64,000 nt of DNA from Sambucus nigra (Eukaryota; Streptophyta; Magnoliopsida; Dipsacales; Adoxaceae): contig OX422211.1 in NCBI GenBank assembly GCA_949130495.1, forward strand, positions 396,239,049 to 396,303,048, written 5' to 3'. Each line of letters opens with the position of its first letter. Position 1 is the first letter of the stretch. The position numbers and the translations under genes were made by a program. Positions 1 to 11,700 of this stretch are shown here, piece after piece. The notes beneath the pieces are model-generated. The model was not told the origin of the DNA, did no database searches, and saw only the letters and a list, made by a program, of their open reading frames with translations.

Positions 1-1440
1 TAGGCCCAAAACATTCCACAACTGGATAAAAGGGTTGGGTCCTAATTAAAGCTCCGAATTATTTGAGCTGGAACGAACAAAAATAGCAAAGACATCTCGT
101 GGAAACATCACCCTGCCTTTGCCTAGAAGGAACAAGCATTTTACCATTAAACTCCACACATAGAGCAAAGACACTTTGGCATGTAAAGTCAAGGAAAGAG
201 GTGGAAAAGAAATCATCAACTGTTCTACTTTGGCAAAGGGAAAAAGGAATTCCTTGATCAAAGCTAAACTGTCTCCCATAACGATGGGGGTTGTAATCCT
301 CATTTTCTCTCTCCCACTCAGTAAAGAAGGAAGACGACTAGGTGTAAGTAGAAAAACTATATCCAATGAGGGATCATCACCTACACATACTTCGGAGGCG
401 ATTTAACGAACGGTGTAAGCTTTGTCCTTACAAAATGACCCTGACTTGGCATGAGTTTCCTCGACATAAGGTCCTGCGATAAAATCACCATATACATCTA
501 TTATAAGAAGAAAATATTTCTTAATTTTTTTAAGATTACAATGCAATAACTTAGGGCGTTTGACTCAAAATTAATATATTGGGAGTTCCATGGGGGCAAT
601 ATTAGGGAACCTACTTTTAATAAAACTCATTAGAATAATGGTTTTGCCAAAATTATAAACATCATAACTTCTAACCAAACGATCCATATCAAAGTGGATC
701 CTATCCAACCAGGTGTACAATCAGCCTAATGTTATAGCACCCAGAGGAATGCTCACTCCGCGAGATAACCTAACTATAAAATTGATCAACTCCATTCGTG
801 GTTGACCGTTACGTTTACCAGGATGGAAGAAACAAGAGATCATGCATAAAATGTAGGTAGATAACTCAGACGATTAATCTTTTTTCGGACCAAATGATAC
901 ATTTGGCACCATATCCTTTTCCTTCTTCATCTTTGCCTTATGTTCCTTTATCAACTTGGGTTGGACCGTGTAGAAGTTCTTGATCAACGGAGAAAATATT
1001 TCCTTAGATCAATAACCTATCCACTCACGAAAAAGTATGTTTATCTCCGTTTGAGCTTCAACTTCTTTGTTATCCAAAGGTTGATAATTGTATGGGAGGG
1101 AACATCAGGGCTCTATCCCCATTAGCTCACATAAATCTTCTAAAGTAATGATGAAATTGCCCCAAGCTATCATGAAGGTGTGAGATAAATAGTTCCATTC
1201 AAACATTAACAAATGGAAAGCATTGTTGGTTTTAGAGAGGGTGAAATCCCCAAACCAATAAGCAAGGTTCTGGAGACCCACCTTAAGAAAAGAGTCACCA
1301 TGGTTCTTATTAATGTAAGATCTCCAAGCAGTAAAACTTTTCGATGAACTACCAAGGGATTCAAACTAAATGTTGGAGTAGGGAAAATCCCCCTTGTCCT
1401 AATGAAATCTTAAAATACCATAGGGGTAAGTTACCTGATA
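1..1440 (-). pseudogene. Decayed plant-mobile-domain (PMD)-like gene
   Basis: Reading the minus strand from about 1440 down to 46 gives discontinuous blocks that resemble the plant mobile domain ('aminotransferase-like, plant mobile domain') family. A block near 1150-1240 reads FIITLEDLCELMGI, like the family's 'ITLEDV..L.GLP' motif. A block near 690-790 reads VSIPLGAITLG, then a stop in place of one residue, then LYTWLDRIHFDMDRL, like the family's 'P.A..LASLYR.LD' segment. The last block, 46-366, is open for 106 codons. Stops and frame changes separate the blocks, so the gene is dead, and its 3' end may continue past the window start. PMD proteins occur as host genes (MAIN/MAIL) and inside transposons. 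Given the surroundings, a transposon-carried copy is likelier. The family assignment is by eye. Confidence 0.5.
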
Positions 1441-4439
1441 AGCACCCAAAAGTGTCTATTTTATACCCCGAATAGATGCATTTTAGTCGCTCGTTTTTAA
1501 TTAAAATTGGCCTTATGTCATATTTTATTATTTTTCAGGTCAATACGCAGTCGCAGTGCTAAATAATGCTAATTCCAGTCAATTGCGACGCAGAAGCGGT
1601 CAAAAGCGTGCATCGAAGAAATCCAAAGAGACCGTGAAGTGAGAAGTCCATTCTGAGCTTGCCCCGATGTGATCCGATGCCCCAAAACAGTCCTGTAACC
1701 CTAACCTGAGCCCAAACTGAGCCCAGTCCATCACCCGAGCCTGTGTGTGTTGAGTCTGTACCTTTTTAGAATTTCTTAGATTTTTATTTTTAGTCATTTT
1801 ATTTTAGGGGTACAAATTAAATACACACACACACACTCATACCATACACTAACCTACACTATCCTACACCTAAAACTACCTTCACCCTCATCCTATTACC
1901 TAAACCCTCACCACACACCATCAAACCCATCACCCATCTTCAACCTCCCACCAAACCTTCTTCTCTCTCCTCCATTAAACCCATCACCCAACATATCTCT
2001 CTCTTATCTTCCCTAGCCACCATTAAACCCAACATCACTCTCTCTCCCTCTAAACAACCCATGTACCCCCTTGACCTGCCGAGAAACCCGTCGGCGCGGC
2101 CACTGCCACCGACGATTCCCTTCAACCCTCCGACCACCTGCCACAACTAATTCCGGTGGCATCCTACCTAGCTACGACCGGGACCAAACCCAACCTGGGG
2201 CGTCCCGATCCGAAACCCACCTGGCCCGATCCAAAACCATCCTAACCCGCGACCCACTTCAGGCAACAAAATCGAAGCACCCCATACCCGAACAGACCTC
2301 CAAACTCGGAAGAAAATTCCTCATAACCAAGACCCATTCAACTTATCCCTTCAACAAAAATCCCAACAAAATCGGAGTCGATCCCAAGCCAAGAAAATCC
2401 CAACAATCTCTCCAATCAAAACCCAACTTCGTGGCTTATAAAAAAAAGGAAGGAGAAATAGAAAAAAAAGAAGAAGACTCTCTCAGCAAAGAAAAGAAGA
2501 AGGACGCATAAAGAGAGAAAAATAGGGTGTATATTATGTACAGTTTAGGGTCTAAAACAATTTCAGAAAAATACAAAAAAAATAGTTTAGCTTTAGAATC
2601 ATTTTTAGGTTTAGTTTTTAGTGTTCTTTTTGTAATCAAGTGCGGGATATTGTGAAGAAGTTGGACGCATGTCAAGGGGCATTTCAAGACAAATTTTTGA
2701 AAAAAATTGCGTATTGTATTTCTCCATTCTCTTTTCAATTTATTTACTTTTGGCATACTACTTATTGTTGTTTATGCACACATGAGAATGTTTGGCTAAA
2801 CACCCCGTTCAAGGGGTGGGATGCACTGCGAATAGTATTAATTTAATTAATTGGTTTCATTAATTTTATATTTCTAGGTAAATTAATTTTAACTGTCGCC
2901 AATTAATTTATGTAACGAGAGTTAGTAAATTAATTGAACAAATTAATATTTGAATTTAGGAATCGAACTAGAGATAGGTTTTTTCGATATTTGAATATTA
3001 ATTCGGTGTTGAAATTTGAGGATTAATATTGTTTTCGTTAAATTGATCCTAGCGGGTAATTTTTTGAAAATAGTATAAGTCCTAATTTTTCATCGTGTGA
3101 CATTTTTAAATTAATTTTCTGAAAAAGATATTATTAAATTTATAATTTTAACGAGAGTTAGATTATCGATTTAATATTATCTCAAAATATTTCAAATTAA
3201 TAAATTGAGAAATTAAAATAATTGAAAATGCAGTGTAATCCCATCTCTTGACTTTCTCACATTATTTCACACTCGGTTGCACATTCTTTTTCATTATTTA
3301 GTCATTTTATAATTTTTAGCATTTGTTAGTTAATTTTTCCCTTGAAATTGTTTTAAAAAGAAAAATAAATAAAAATAAAAATTATTTTAATAATTTTTTT
3401 TTTGGAATTGCACGTTTTCACATTAATTGTTTCACCTTGGGAGTTGGATTGATACCCGTACTTACTACAATACGAGTTATTTTTATACAAATTTTGTAGG
3501 TACTCAAGGAAATTTTGAGAGTGGCTTTTGCACAACAACGATACATACGCAAAAAGCTTCTTGTCATTACATCCTTCAGAACGATTCTCTAGTTCCTCAG
3601 CCATGAGGAATGGTCCTTCGATTCTTCAAGTGCATAAAGAAAGCCTTGATTTCTTCTAAAAACTTATCACCCTTGCCAAAGAATGTAAAGTGACGATGAA
3701 GGTTAAAAGGACCTCCCTCTTGGATATCTCAAATGACGGAGAAACGCCTTAAATACCACCAAAAATGTATATAACTTTTCTTGATGAAGAAATTTATGAT
3801 AAAAATATGTGTATAAGAAGGGGGAATGGTATGAAAAAAACTTAAACAGAAGAGATTGAAATGGGTTATGATTGCCCAAAGAGGGCATAAACAAGAAAAG
3901 TTTTGTTGGAGAAGAAAGCTTTATGAAACATTAGAAGAGAGAGAAAAATATTTTATGAGATACAAAAGCCCAATCGTTTCATTTTCTTTTTACAGTTCAT
4001 AAAACTAGGCAACCATTTGAATTTTGGGGCAAAATGATGGTTGCACAAACCAATGCCTAAGAAATTATATTGAGGTTACACGTGACAATGGGTGACAAAA
4101 ATTTAAGACTTAATGATCTTGACATTTAATGCCAAGATATTCCAACTTTCAACATTGCACGTGTGAAGTACAAGTAAGCATAAATGGACACGTAGACAAA
4201 TAATGTTCATCGATTTGAGGTCTTTTGGCATAAGTTTCATTAGTTTGAGTTTCATCGCATAAAGGGTCCTTGGTGTAAAATTCAAAATGGAGAGGTAGTG
4301 AATAATGAACAGATAAGGTTGTAGGTGTTTCATACGAAAACTTCTTGCTTACATAACAACTTTCTCTACAAAGGGGTAAATGTAGGAGGGGCTTATTTGT
4401 AGAAAAACTTACTCAGAAATAAGCCACGCCCAAAGAACA
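1441..4439. other. AT-rich non-coding stretch, no recognised gene
   Basis: No open frame here looks like a known protein. The stretch holds an (AC)n run at 1822-1836, a pyrimidine-rich tract to about 2060, and a purine-rich tract at about 2440-2520. The plus strand around 3430-3500 (a 'TTGGGAGTT...GATACCCGTACTTACTAC' type of stretch) recalls the U5 end of some plant LTRs. A start near 1453 (TGTCTATTTTATACCCC) could be an LTR start, but I see no second copy or TSD. Short minus-strand frames at 3353-3604 and 4103-4333 match nothing I know. Confidence 0.4.
1822..1836. repeat. (AC)n microsatellite
   Basis: About seven AC dinucleotides in a row, followed by a CA/CT-rich low-complexity tract. Confidence 0.85.
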
Positions 4440-4659
4440 CACTACCGAGTGCTAAAAACGTGTAGCCCGCACCGCACATTTCATTTGCCCTTGTGCATGG
4501 GAAAATGCTAAATCCCAAATCATGCTACGATGACCACAATATGCCCAAAAATACGCTACGGGCCTATGAGCACCCATGGAGTTTTATCAATTCTGCCTCA
4601 AGAGGACCCCCTCCCTATAATACCTCTTAACAATAATTACAAAGTGGTAGCAGTAGACA
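4440..4659 (-). repeat. Element K 3' LTR fragment
   Basis: Homologous by eye to 15601-15835 in the same orientation. Shared blocks include AATCCCAAATCATG and CCCTCCCTATAATACCTC. On the minus strand the fragment begins TGTCTACTGCTACCACT, against TGTTAACTGTTACCACT in the other copy. Similarity stops below about 4440, far short of the roughly 880 bp of the 5' LTR. Confidence 0.6.
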
Positions 4660-5099
4660 TCAACTGTAATAAGTAATGAATTATCCCACTACCCAAAGCT
4701 TCCATGTACGAATTCAAACTTGTTCTTGGATTACTTGCCTTAGCCAAGGCAAATAAACAATTTTCCTTTTGTTTCGAGGGTTGTCATGACCATGACTTGT
4801 GTTAAATTAGGGTGTGATAAACCCTCCCCCACCAAAAACACTCTAAGACCATGTAAATGTTAAGGAAATTCCAACTCCATTTAAAAAAATTCAAGGCAAC
4901 CTTCGACTTCACTAAAAAGAAACAAAAACAACCTTTGATTCAACTAAAGTGTAAATAAAAAACTAAACACATTCTAGTTTATTTTTCTCCATGCATGACG
5001 GTATCTTTTACGATTTAATATATAAATCAAAAAGTTACCCTTGGTCATGCGAGGTTCATGCAACAAGCACACACCAAAGCATCACATGCCTAGTTTTCC

Positions 5100-5768
5100 T
5101 TGGACTCCAAGGGTTGAAGTCTGCACAGCAAAACCTAGGGTTTAACACAAACATCTCTCCCACCTAAACTTGAGCCAAATTCTTTCGACTCTTCCACTTG
5201 AATTGAAAAAATATTTTCCTAAGTTGGATAATCCTTTGCTCGGTATGAACCCATGAAAAGAAAAAAACCAATATAGCCATTTTTGCCTTTATCTGATTGT
5301 CCTCTCTTGCCCTTGTCATTTTTTATGTCTCCATAATTGCCTGGATCTGATGTACTTTTGTCTTTGCCTTTGGACTTAGATAAAGAGGTGTTCGAATGGA
5401 CGAGTTTAAGATCCGCTAAGTTATCCGCTGAAGCTACAACTTGCTAAAAATCATGCACACCTCATCTTCGTAATTGAGCCTCAGCCCAAGGCTGAAGATT
5501 GGAAATAAAATTATAGACCTTGCATTCTTCGGACACTCCCTTAGTATCCAGCATCACCGATGTGAAATCTTTCATGTATTTCCATGTAGCCTTGTCGTGT
5601 TTCCCGCATGGCAACATTTCCCTTGCTTTTCAACCTGAATTAGCTGGCAAGAATTATTCTCACAAATCCTTCTTTAGTTCACTCCATGAATTGATTTCAG
5701 ACGTGACTTTATCTTCGGTACATGTTCTTCACCAAAGTCTTGCATCATCACACAATTATTCTATATTT
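5100..5768 (-). pseudogene. Element K gag, C-terminal part
   Basis: The minus-strand translation gives DARLWWRT, then WSELKKD, then YMKDFTSVMLDTKGVSEE, then NFISNLQPWAEAQLRR and VVASADNLADLK. These follow in order the plant chromovirus Gag pattern (DAKLWWRTR, WEALKKEL, YVKEFSSLMLDI, FMSGLQPWAQTELRRQGV, AADRL). A basic Lys/Gly/Ser-rich stretch follows. The CCHC knuckle position reads GSYRAKDYPT and has lost cysteines. Several stops are present. It continues the Gag whose N-terminus lies at 14440-14832. Gag would coat the element RNA, but this copy is dead. Confidence 0.75.
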
Positions 5769-6625
5769 TTATACCCAAAATATGCCAACCAATAGACAAG
5801 AGACTCGTGGCAAGGAAGCCCGCGTAAACAAAATAAAGAAATGCTTAAATACTTGTAAAAGGCCATGGTCTGTAAGGAAGGCTATGTCCTGGTACCTAAC
5901 AAATTCATGGACTACTCTCCATTTTCCTGATTAATACAGAAGACCACGACCTGGTACACTAACAGGTCATGGATGGTAAGAACAAAACTACCTCAAAAGG
6001 CCACGGCCAAGTGCCTTACAGGCCACGGCCCCTTAAGCATATGATAGGACCAAAAGTATAATCTACGGACCTTAATGCATCAACAGTGGATCGTCAGTTG
6101 TCCACCATCTAGAAAGATTCCATCTAATAATACTTATCCATAAATCATGTGAATTGTGTACGTGACACCCTTACCAACTACTATAAATGCAGGTCCTCAT
6201 CTACTCAGTGAAGGAGAAATATTTGGATAACGAAGTTCTATCCAATTCTCTCTAGCTTATCTCTACACCGGAGATCATGCTCCTGTCACCTGCTCAGGTA
6301 GCTTGAATCACCAATAGCCATAACTCCCTCAAGTTTGCACTATAAGGCTGCAACCTCCGCTGCATAGTACATGTATGTTTACGCGTCTTGCCCACTTATC
6401 TCCTCTTATAACACTCTAAGCCCCCACCCCCACCCAAAAAAAAACTTGTATTATTACATGAATCTAATGCGAATAAGGCACCAAAGTGGACTTAGGATCA
6501 ATTTCATGTTGAACAACTTTAACTCTCGTGTTATGTCTATTTAACTTTATTTTCTATACTTTGACTGTTGTGTATATCTTTGATAGTATGATTTACTCTA
6601 CCAGATCTAATTTAAGACAACAACA
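5769..6625 (+). repeat. Element H 5' LTR
   Basis: Aligns with 13633-14439 over its length. Both copies start TTATACCCAAAATATG and share CTATAAA boxes and a block CTAGCTTATCTCTA / TTAGCTTATCTCTA. The canonical TG start is not preserved. The end is placed just before the primer-binding-like TTTGGCGTCATCTG. Confidence 0.75.
6180..6188 (+). promoter_or_regulatory. TATA box candidate in H 5' LTR
   Basis: CTATAAATG-type box preceded by CCAACTA. The matching position in the 3' LTR is ACTATAAAG near 14046. The place fits a U3 promoter about 410 bp into the LTR. Confidence 0.45.
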
Positions 6626-6626
6626 G

Positions 6627-6646
6627 TTTGGCGTCATCTGTGGGAA
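6627..6646 (+). other. Element H primer-binding-like site
   Basis: TTTGGCGTCATCTGTGGGAA immediately follows the left LTR. The same kind of sequence (GCATCGTCTGTGAGAAC) follows the LTR of F at 55669. This 'GGCGCCGTCTGTGGGAA' type of sequence is common at this place in Tat elements. I do not assign the tRNA. Confidence 0.55.
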
Positions 6647-7699
6647 GCGAGGCACTCTACTAAGTTTATCAATAATCGGGTCCATTATATCATACTTCAT
6701 CCATATGGATCTCCGAATCTACATCTTATGGGGGAGATTTTGGTAGTTAAACCCATATTTTCATATAAACCCTAGTTATGGTATCTTCATCTTTTCGGAT
6801 CTATTTTTCCCAAACCTATTTAGGGTTTTTAAGTAGATCCACTTCCCCTAATGATTTTCCATGTCCAAATCTTGCTAAGCAACTTGATAGGCCACGACTT
6901 CCAGAGGACTGGGAACTAGGGATGAGTAACTTGACATGCCACGACATCATAAGGGTTGGGAACTAGGGATGATCCTATTTGTTGTTTTCCTTGCATTTTG
7001 TTGTAGTTTCCCATATTATAGCCTACATTGTAGGTATTTTTTGCTAAACTTATGTTATTTTTCATATGAGGACTTGTTATTCCTTGGATCAACACCACCG
7101 GTGACTTTTTAATCTAATTCTTGCGGTAAAAATCACATTTAGGAAAAAATTGGGTTAGAATTTTCACTAAACCCCTAAAGTCTGCGGCCTTACATGTTGT
7201 CATGTTGTAGGTTGCAGCCTCCTATTGACATCTTAGGCCAATTCTTCCTTTTTTTTGGCATATTTAGCATTTCTGATTAAAGAATTGTTTTTTTTTTACC
7301 AAAGACGCCACAAAGCGCCTAAAATCTCCCATAACATGTTTTATCTTTTATGGGATAGGTTAAATTTCATGAGGCTAAGTCGTAGGATTAAAAATCGATG
7401 ATTCTATTGGAAAATTTTGACAAGGCTATTACCTTAAGGATCGTTGAACCAATAAAAATAGGTGAATATGTTTTTACTAACTTTTCAGTTATTATTCTAT
7501 CCAAGGGCATGTACTTGGTAAATTTTCCACTAGATGGATTCGTCTTAGGATAAAAACCTTATTCGGTCATATTAATCACGGTGGAAAAACTCATTATTGG
7601 TCATGGTCTCATCCCTTATTGGCTTAAAGTTCATGGCCTCAGTGGAACAGGTTGCGCCCCATTGTTATTATCTGGTCAATGTTTGACTCTTCTTACTAT

Positions 7700-8305
7700 A
7701 TGACTCTTAAATTTCTCACTATGTTTAGTTTATCTTAGAGAAAAGATTTTCTAAGGAACTAACTATTTATAGAGAGGCATCATAAAAGGCAATTCAGGAT
7801 CGGAATAGCAACAGACTGAAGGAGTAGCCCACTTGATGAGATGCATCAAACCTCTTAATGAAGGTCAAGTCTCACTCCTAGGTCGGATAAACTTCCTTGG
7901 ACAGCGAATTCTTATGCTTGAGTCTGTGACGTTCACAAACACATTAAAGGTCGAAGACACTAAAATGAAAACAGAGGCCACAGCCTCCAAAAAGAAGACT
8001 ACAGTAGATTAGGTAGAAGGAAAGAAGAGGAAAATGCCAGTTGTCTAGATAGTTCATATGAGGAATTTATCCCTCTAGATTGCGACCTGGAAACTATTTT
8101 GACCAGAATCAAAGAAGAGAGCCTCCTCAAATGGTTAGAGAAGCTTAAACCTCCCCTTAGTAGGATAGACAAAAATAAATGGTGCAACTTCCGAAATTGC
8201 CACAGCTATATAACCAACAAGTACCTAAGCCTAAAAAATGAGGTCAAGAGGCTTGTGAGGCAGGTAATTCTACAACGATTCACAAATGTTGCATACTTCA
8301 ACTAA
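7700..8305 (+). pseudogene. Element H gag relic (Tat type), C-terminal half
   Basis: The plus-strand translation reads YEEFIPLDCDLETILTRIKE, then LLKWLEKLKPP, then RIDKNKWCNFRNCHSYITN and LSLKNEVKRLVRQVILQRF. This follows the Tat Gag signature: a 'Y.PL.....IL.EI' segment, then 'KYCRFHKDHGHDTEDC', then 'LK.EIE.LI..G.L..F'. Key positions have changed: the HKDHGH core reads RNCHSY, and the final Cys is Lys. The last 68 codons (8099-8305) are open, with stops further upstream. No protease follows, so pol seems to have been absent or deleted long ago. Confidence 0.7.
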
Positions 8306-9581
8306 ATAGAAAGTCGTCGCGATTTGAAATATGTTCTGATAGAGATTTTTCTAGTTTACTACTTTTGTTATTCTTACAAGGCAATAGCCAGAAAAATAAA
8401 TTTTGTATTCCCTTAACTTTATATCAATAAAAAGTTAAGAACTTACTTTAATTCCATTACAAATTCTTGTTACACGGGTTAATGAAAAATCTAAAAATAA
8501 TCACACCTCAAAATATCTACAAAGGCTATAATTCTTCAAATCATAAGAAGACCACAACCAGGGAGGAAGAAATTCACCAAAACCCTATCAACGGCCACGG
8601 AGGTAGAGGTGATAAAAAAAACTAGAGAAAGAAGATCGTGTCCATGGAGGAAGAGATGTCCAATAACCCTATGAATGGTTGTAACTAGGGAGGCATAAAT
8701 AACTAAGAACCCTATGAGGTCAAGATCCTTCTCCAACAAAAAAACCTAAATCATAAGAAATCAAATGTAGTCCAGACTGAGATCCCAACTGGTAAGAACC
8801 TCATGCTAGTGGTTTTGGTCGTACCCTCTACAAGGGCAGTTCCCTGATTGGAGTGACTATATTATTAAAGTCTTAAGAAGGACTTCAGAATAGCACATTA
8901 TCCCGAGGGCTATTATAATTATGCCCCAGTATCCTGGGAAGGATCCTAAATAATACCTCAACATATTTTGAAGATTTCAAGGGTAAGAAGATCGCTGTGG
9001 TAATGGAAAATCATGGTAGAATAGGAAGACTGTGGAAGTTGGAGACACCATTCTAACGTCCTTAACCATTAAAATGATACAAGCCATTCCCAAAGACTTG
9101 GGGGGTTACTGTACCCCTCAGGTTCGCAAGGTATTGTCTAAACCCTTTAGGGCCACTATACTCCTCAGGCCATAGAGTATAATCTGAAGACTTTGGACAT
9201 GATAAACCTTTAAATACTACAATAACTAGAAGACTGTAGTATTAATGGAAGGCCGTGAAACAAAAAGACAACTATGTCTAAAGCCTATGGGAACATTGTA
9301 CCCCTACGACCACGGAGTATTGTCTAAATCTTTTGGACACCTCATCACTAGGTTGCGGCCACAATCAAGTTCAACATTAAAACTAAGCGTAAAATCAAGA
9401 AATAAAATGTGACTATAAGAAGTCAAGCTTCAATTAAAGAAATATTATGTTGAAGACTACAGAGACATAATTCATATAGCTAGGCAAGAAAATAAAGAAA
9501 GACAGGAAAAGCAAACTATAAGTTATAAGGTTGTGGAATCAAAAGCAAGAGTCATTCACCAAGTAAAAGTTTGATTGTTCA
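8306..9581 (+). other. Non-coding interior of H
   Basis: No protein similarity is seen. The stretch contains a polypurine-like CTTGGGGGG near 9097 and a set of degenerate short repeats. Words such as GGCCACGG and GGTTGCGGCC recur here and in the LTRs of H. Confidence 0.5.
9110..9345 (+). repeat. Degenerate tandem repeat, about 46-48 bp period
   Basis: A pattern 'TAC(C/T)CCT..G.CCA..GAGTATT.TCTAAA.C.TTTGG' starts near 9112, recurs near 9158, decays through the middle, and returns near 9297. The last spacing is about three units. The repeat follows the G-run at 9097. Confidence 0.5.
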
Positions 9582-10358
9582 TTACAAACAAATTAAATAT
9601 ATAAGTTTCAACAAAAATAAGACTACACATTCTGTGAACACTGTGTAAGAGGATGCGTCCTCTTCATCATCTTCATCTTCTTCCACTCCTATCTTAGTCT
9701 CTTCGTCCTCCAAAGAAAAAACTATCGTGTCCTCTTCTTTCTGCTCACTGGACATATCTTCAGCCTCTTTTAGCTCCTCCACATACTAGGTGTGGTCGGT
9801 GTCATCAAACCTCCAGGAAAAGATGGTCCCCTTGGCCTTAAGGCAATTTTTAGCAACTCTATGACTCATCTCTTTGTAGCCGTAGATGTATGTCTTGTTA
9901 TTGACAACCCAAAAATATCTTCATGTTTTAAACTTAGCCACAACATGTTCACCATCTTTATTGAAGGCTGAGAAATGATTTTGAGAAGAAATCTCATATT
10001 TAAGGCTGGAAACCTTGTCCCCACTGGTCGCAGCCAGTTTGGTAGCCTCAATGCATTTTTGTTTGGACACTTTAATTGCATCTGCAGCCTGATGGAAATT
10101 TTCCTCAGGTATAATTTTGCCCTTTTTCACAGCCTCTATCTTAGCGTCGACATCATTTTTGGCATCTTTTATAGCCTCGACATTATCCATGGCCTCAAGA
10201 TTTTCAGCTTAAAAAGAAGTAGCCATAGACTTCTTTCCTACTTCAAAAGAGGAAGAACATTTTGTTTCAAACTCAACCATGTGTGTGGCTATCACAGCCA
10301 TATTCTGGGCAAGAAGCTCTTCATATTTATCCCTTTGGATCATTCTGGCCTCGGTAAC

Positions 10359-10436
10359 CTAGAAAAAATAAAGAAATAAACAAGTCAATAAAGAAAGAAA
10401 AAACTTAAATCAACTGCCATAAATATGTATACTTAC
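10359..10436 (-). other. Candidate intron 3 of the antisense gene
   Basis: Minus-strand donor CAGG/GTAAGTATAC and acceptor TTTATTTTTTCTAG/GTTACC, 78 bp, AT-rich. The protein reads on from LHYLL into VTEARMIQRDKYEE. Confidence 0.6.
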
Positions 10437-10981
10437 CCTGAGAAGGTAGTGAAGTTGATAGTTCTTTAGTTCCTCGACATCTTTCTTAAATAAATGCTTA
10501 AGGTCCGAGGAGTTAACAACTTTTCTCATCATGGAAACCACGATGGACTCAGTATACCACGGAGAATATGGATCTTTCTGCTTGAGCTGAGGCTGTGACC
10601 TGAAAGCCTATCTTTTAGGAGTGTGATTCTAACATTAATTGGAATAAATATCTATAGTGGGGAATCACTAAATCCAATAGGCCCAGAGTGTTATGGCCTC
10701 TATTACCTATCTGAAATGCTTGGATAAAATGTCATATCACTTGTGGGCATCACAATATTATCTACCTCTTGCATATTTGGGAAGTCTACTACAACCCCAC
10801 TTTGTATTTCAATTGATGGAGCAGTAGCATTTTTTTTTATGTATGACCCTCTTTCTTTTATTTTCCCTTCTCTTCATTGGAGCTTAATTGAGGTAATGGA
10901 CATTTCCCTCACGCTTATCCAGTTAGGAAAAAAGTAGCTCCCAATCAACATCCATTATCATTTCTCCATCCATGGAGGTAC

Positions 10982-11051
10982 CTGTGCGAGAATATTAGCA
11001 AACAAGGAAAAAGTTCAAACTAGTCCATGGACTATTAAATAGAAATCTTAC
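10982..11051 (-). other. Candidate intron 2 of the antisense gene
   Basis: Minus-strand donor GGAG/GTAAGATTTC and acceptor ATTCTCGCACAG/GTACC, 70 bp. Confidence 0.5.
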
Positions 11052-11205
11052 CTCCTATTACTTGCCTCACATGTTTAATGGGGAAGTATCATAGCCAAGT
11101 CCGTATGAGGCTCTTAGATTGACCATAGAAATAAAGTGATTATTTTTGTCAGAAATTAAGATTTCCTCTTTCTTTGACGTTCTTAGGGGTCTAAACCTAC
11201 AAAAA

Positions 11206-11281
11206 CTGTAAAAAAAAATGGCAAAGTCAGATGATATGCTAAAATATCAAGTTCGAGGACTAGTCATGGAAATAGGATTAC
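11206..11281 (-). other. Candidate intron 1 of the antisense gene
   Basis: Minus-strand donor GGAAG/GTAATCC and a polypyrimidine acceptor TTTTTTTTTACAG, 76 bp. Confidence 0.4.
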
Positions 11282-11536
11282 CTTCCTTTGGAGGATAACC
11301 CCAAGATTGAAGAATCTTATGGTCTCTCTCCCTCTCTGACTTTGCGGGGTGTATTTCTCAATTGTTCTCAGAGATGTAAAAATAGTTTGCTTTCTACTTC
11401 TTGGCACTGGAATGCCTCCCCCTCATGAGTTATATTCTATCATTTGACAGACCTATATAGTAATACCAGGGATTCTCGATAGATTTCTCTTTTAGCCAGT
11501 AAAAATTAAAGGAATTTTTACCAATTAGTCATGTTT

Positions 11537-11700
11537 ACTAAGTATTTAGTTCAATAGGTCCCATGAAATAAGATTTTTGGTCTAATAGGTCTTATTTGTA
11601 AGCATATAGTGAATATTCACTATATGTATAAATAGGACCTATTGAAAAAAAAATTATGATTGGACCTATTAGGAAATTTCTTATGTAAATAGGACTTACT
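11537..11700. mobile_element. Foldback MITE-like insertion
   Basis: A perfect 24-bp palindrome (11603-11626, arms CATATAGTGAAT and its complement) lies at the centre. Outward arms are imperfectly inverted: AATAGGTCTTATTT at left against AAATAGGACCTATT at right, then TCAATAGGTCC against GGACCTATTAGG. The whole can fold into one hairpin. It splits the antisense gene between its two recognised domain blocks. No clear TSD was identified, so the superfamily is unknown. Confidence 0.6.

Noticed and set aside
9921..10190. A stand-alone 89-residue gene
   Set aside because: It is one exon part of the longer antisense gene, continuous in frame with upstream coding after one stop.
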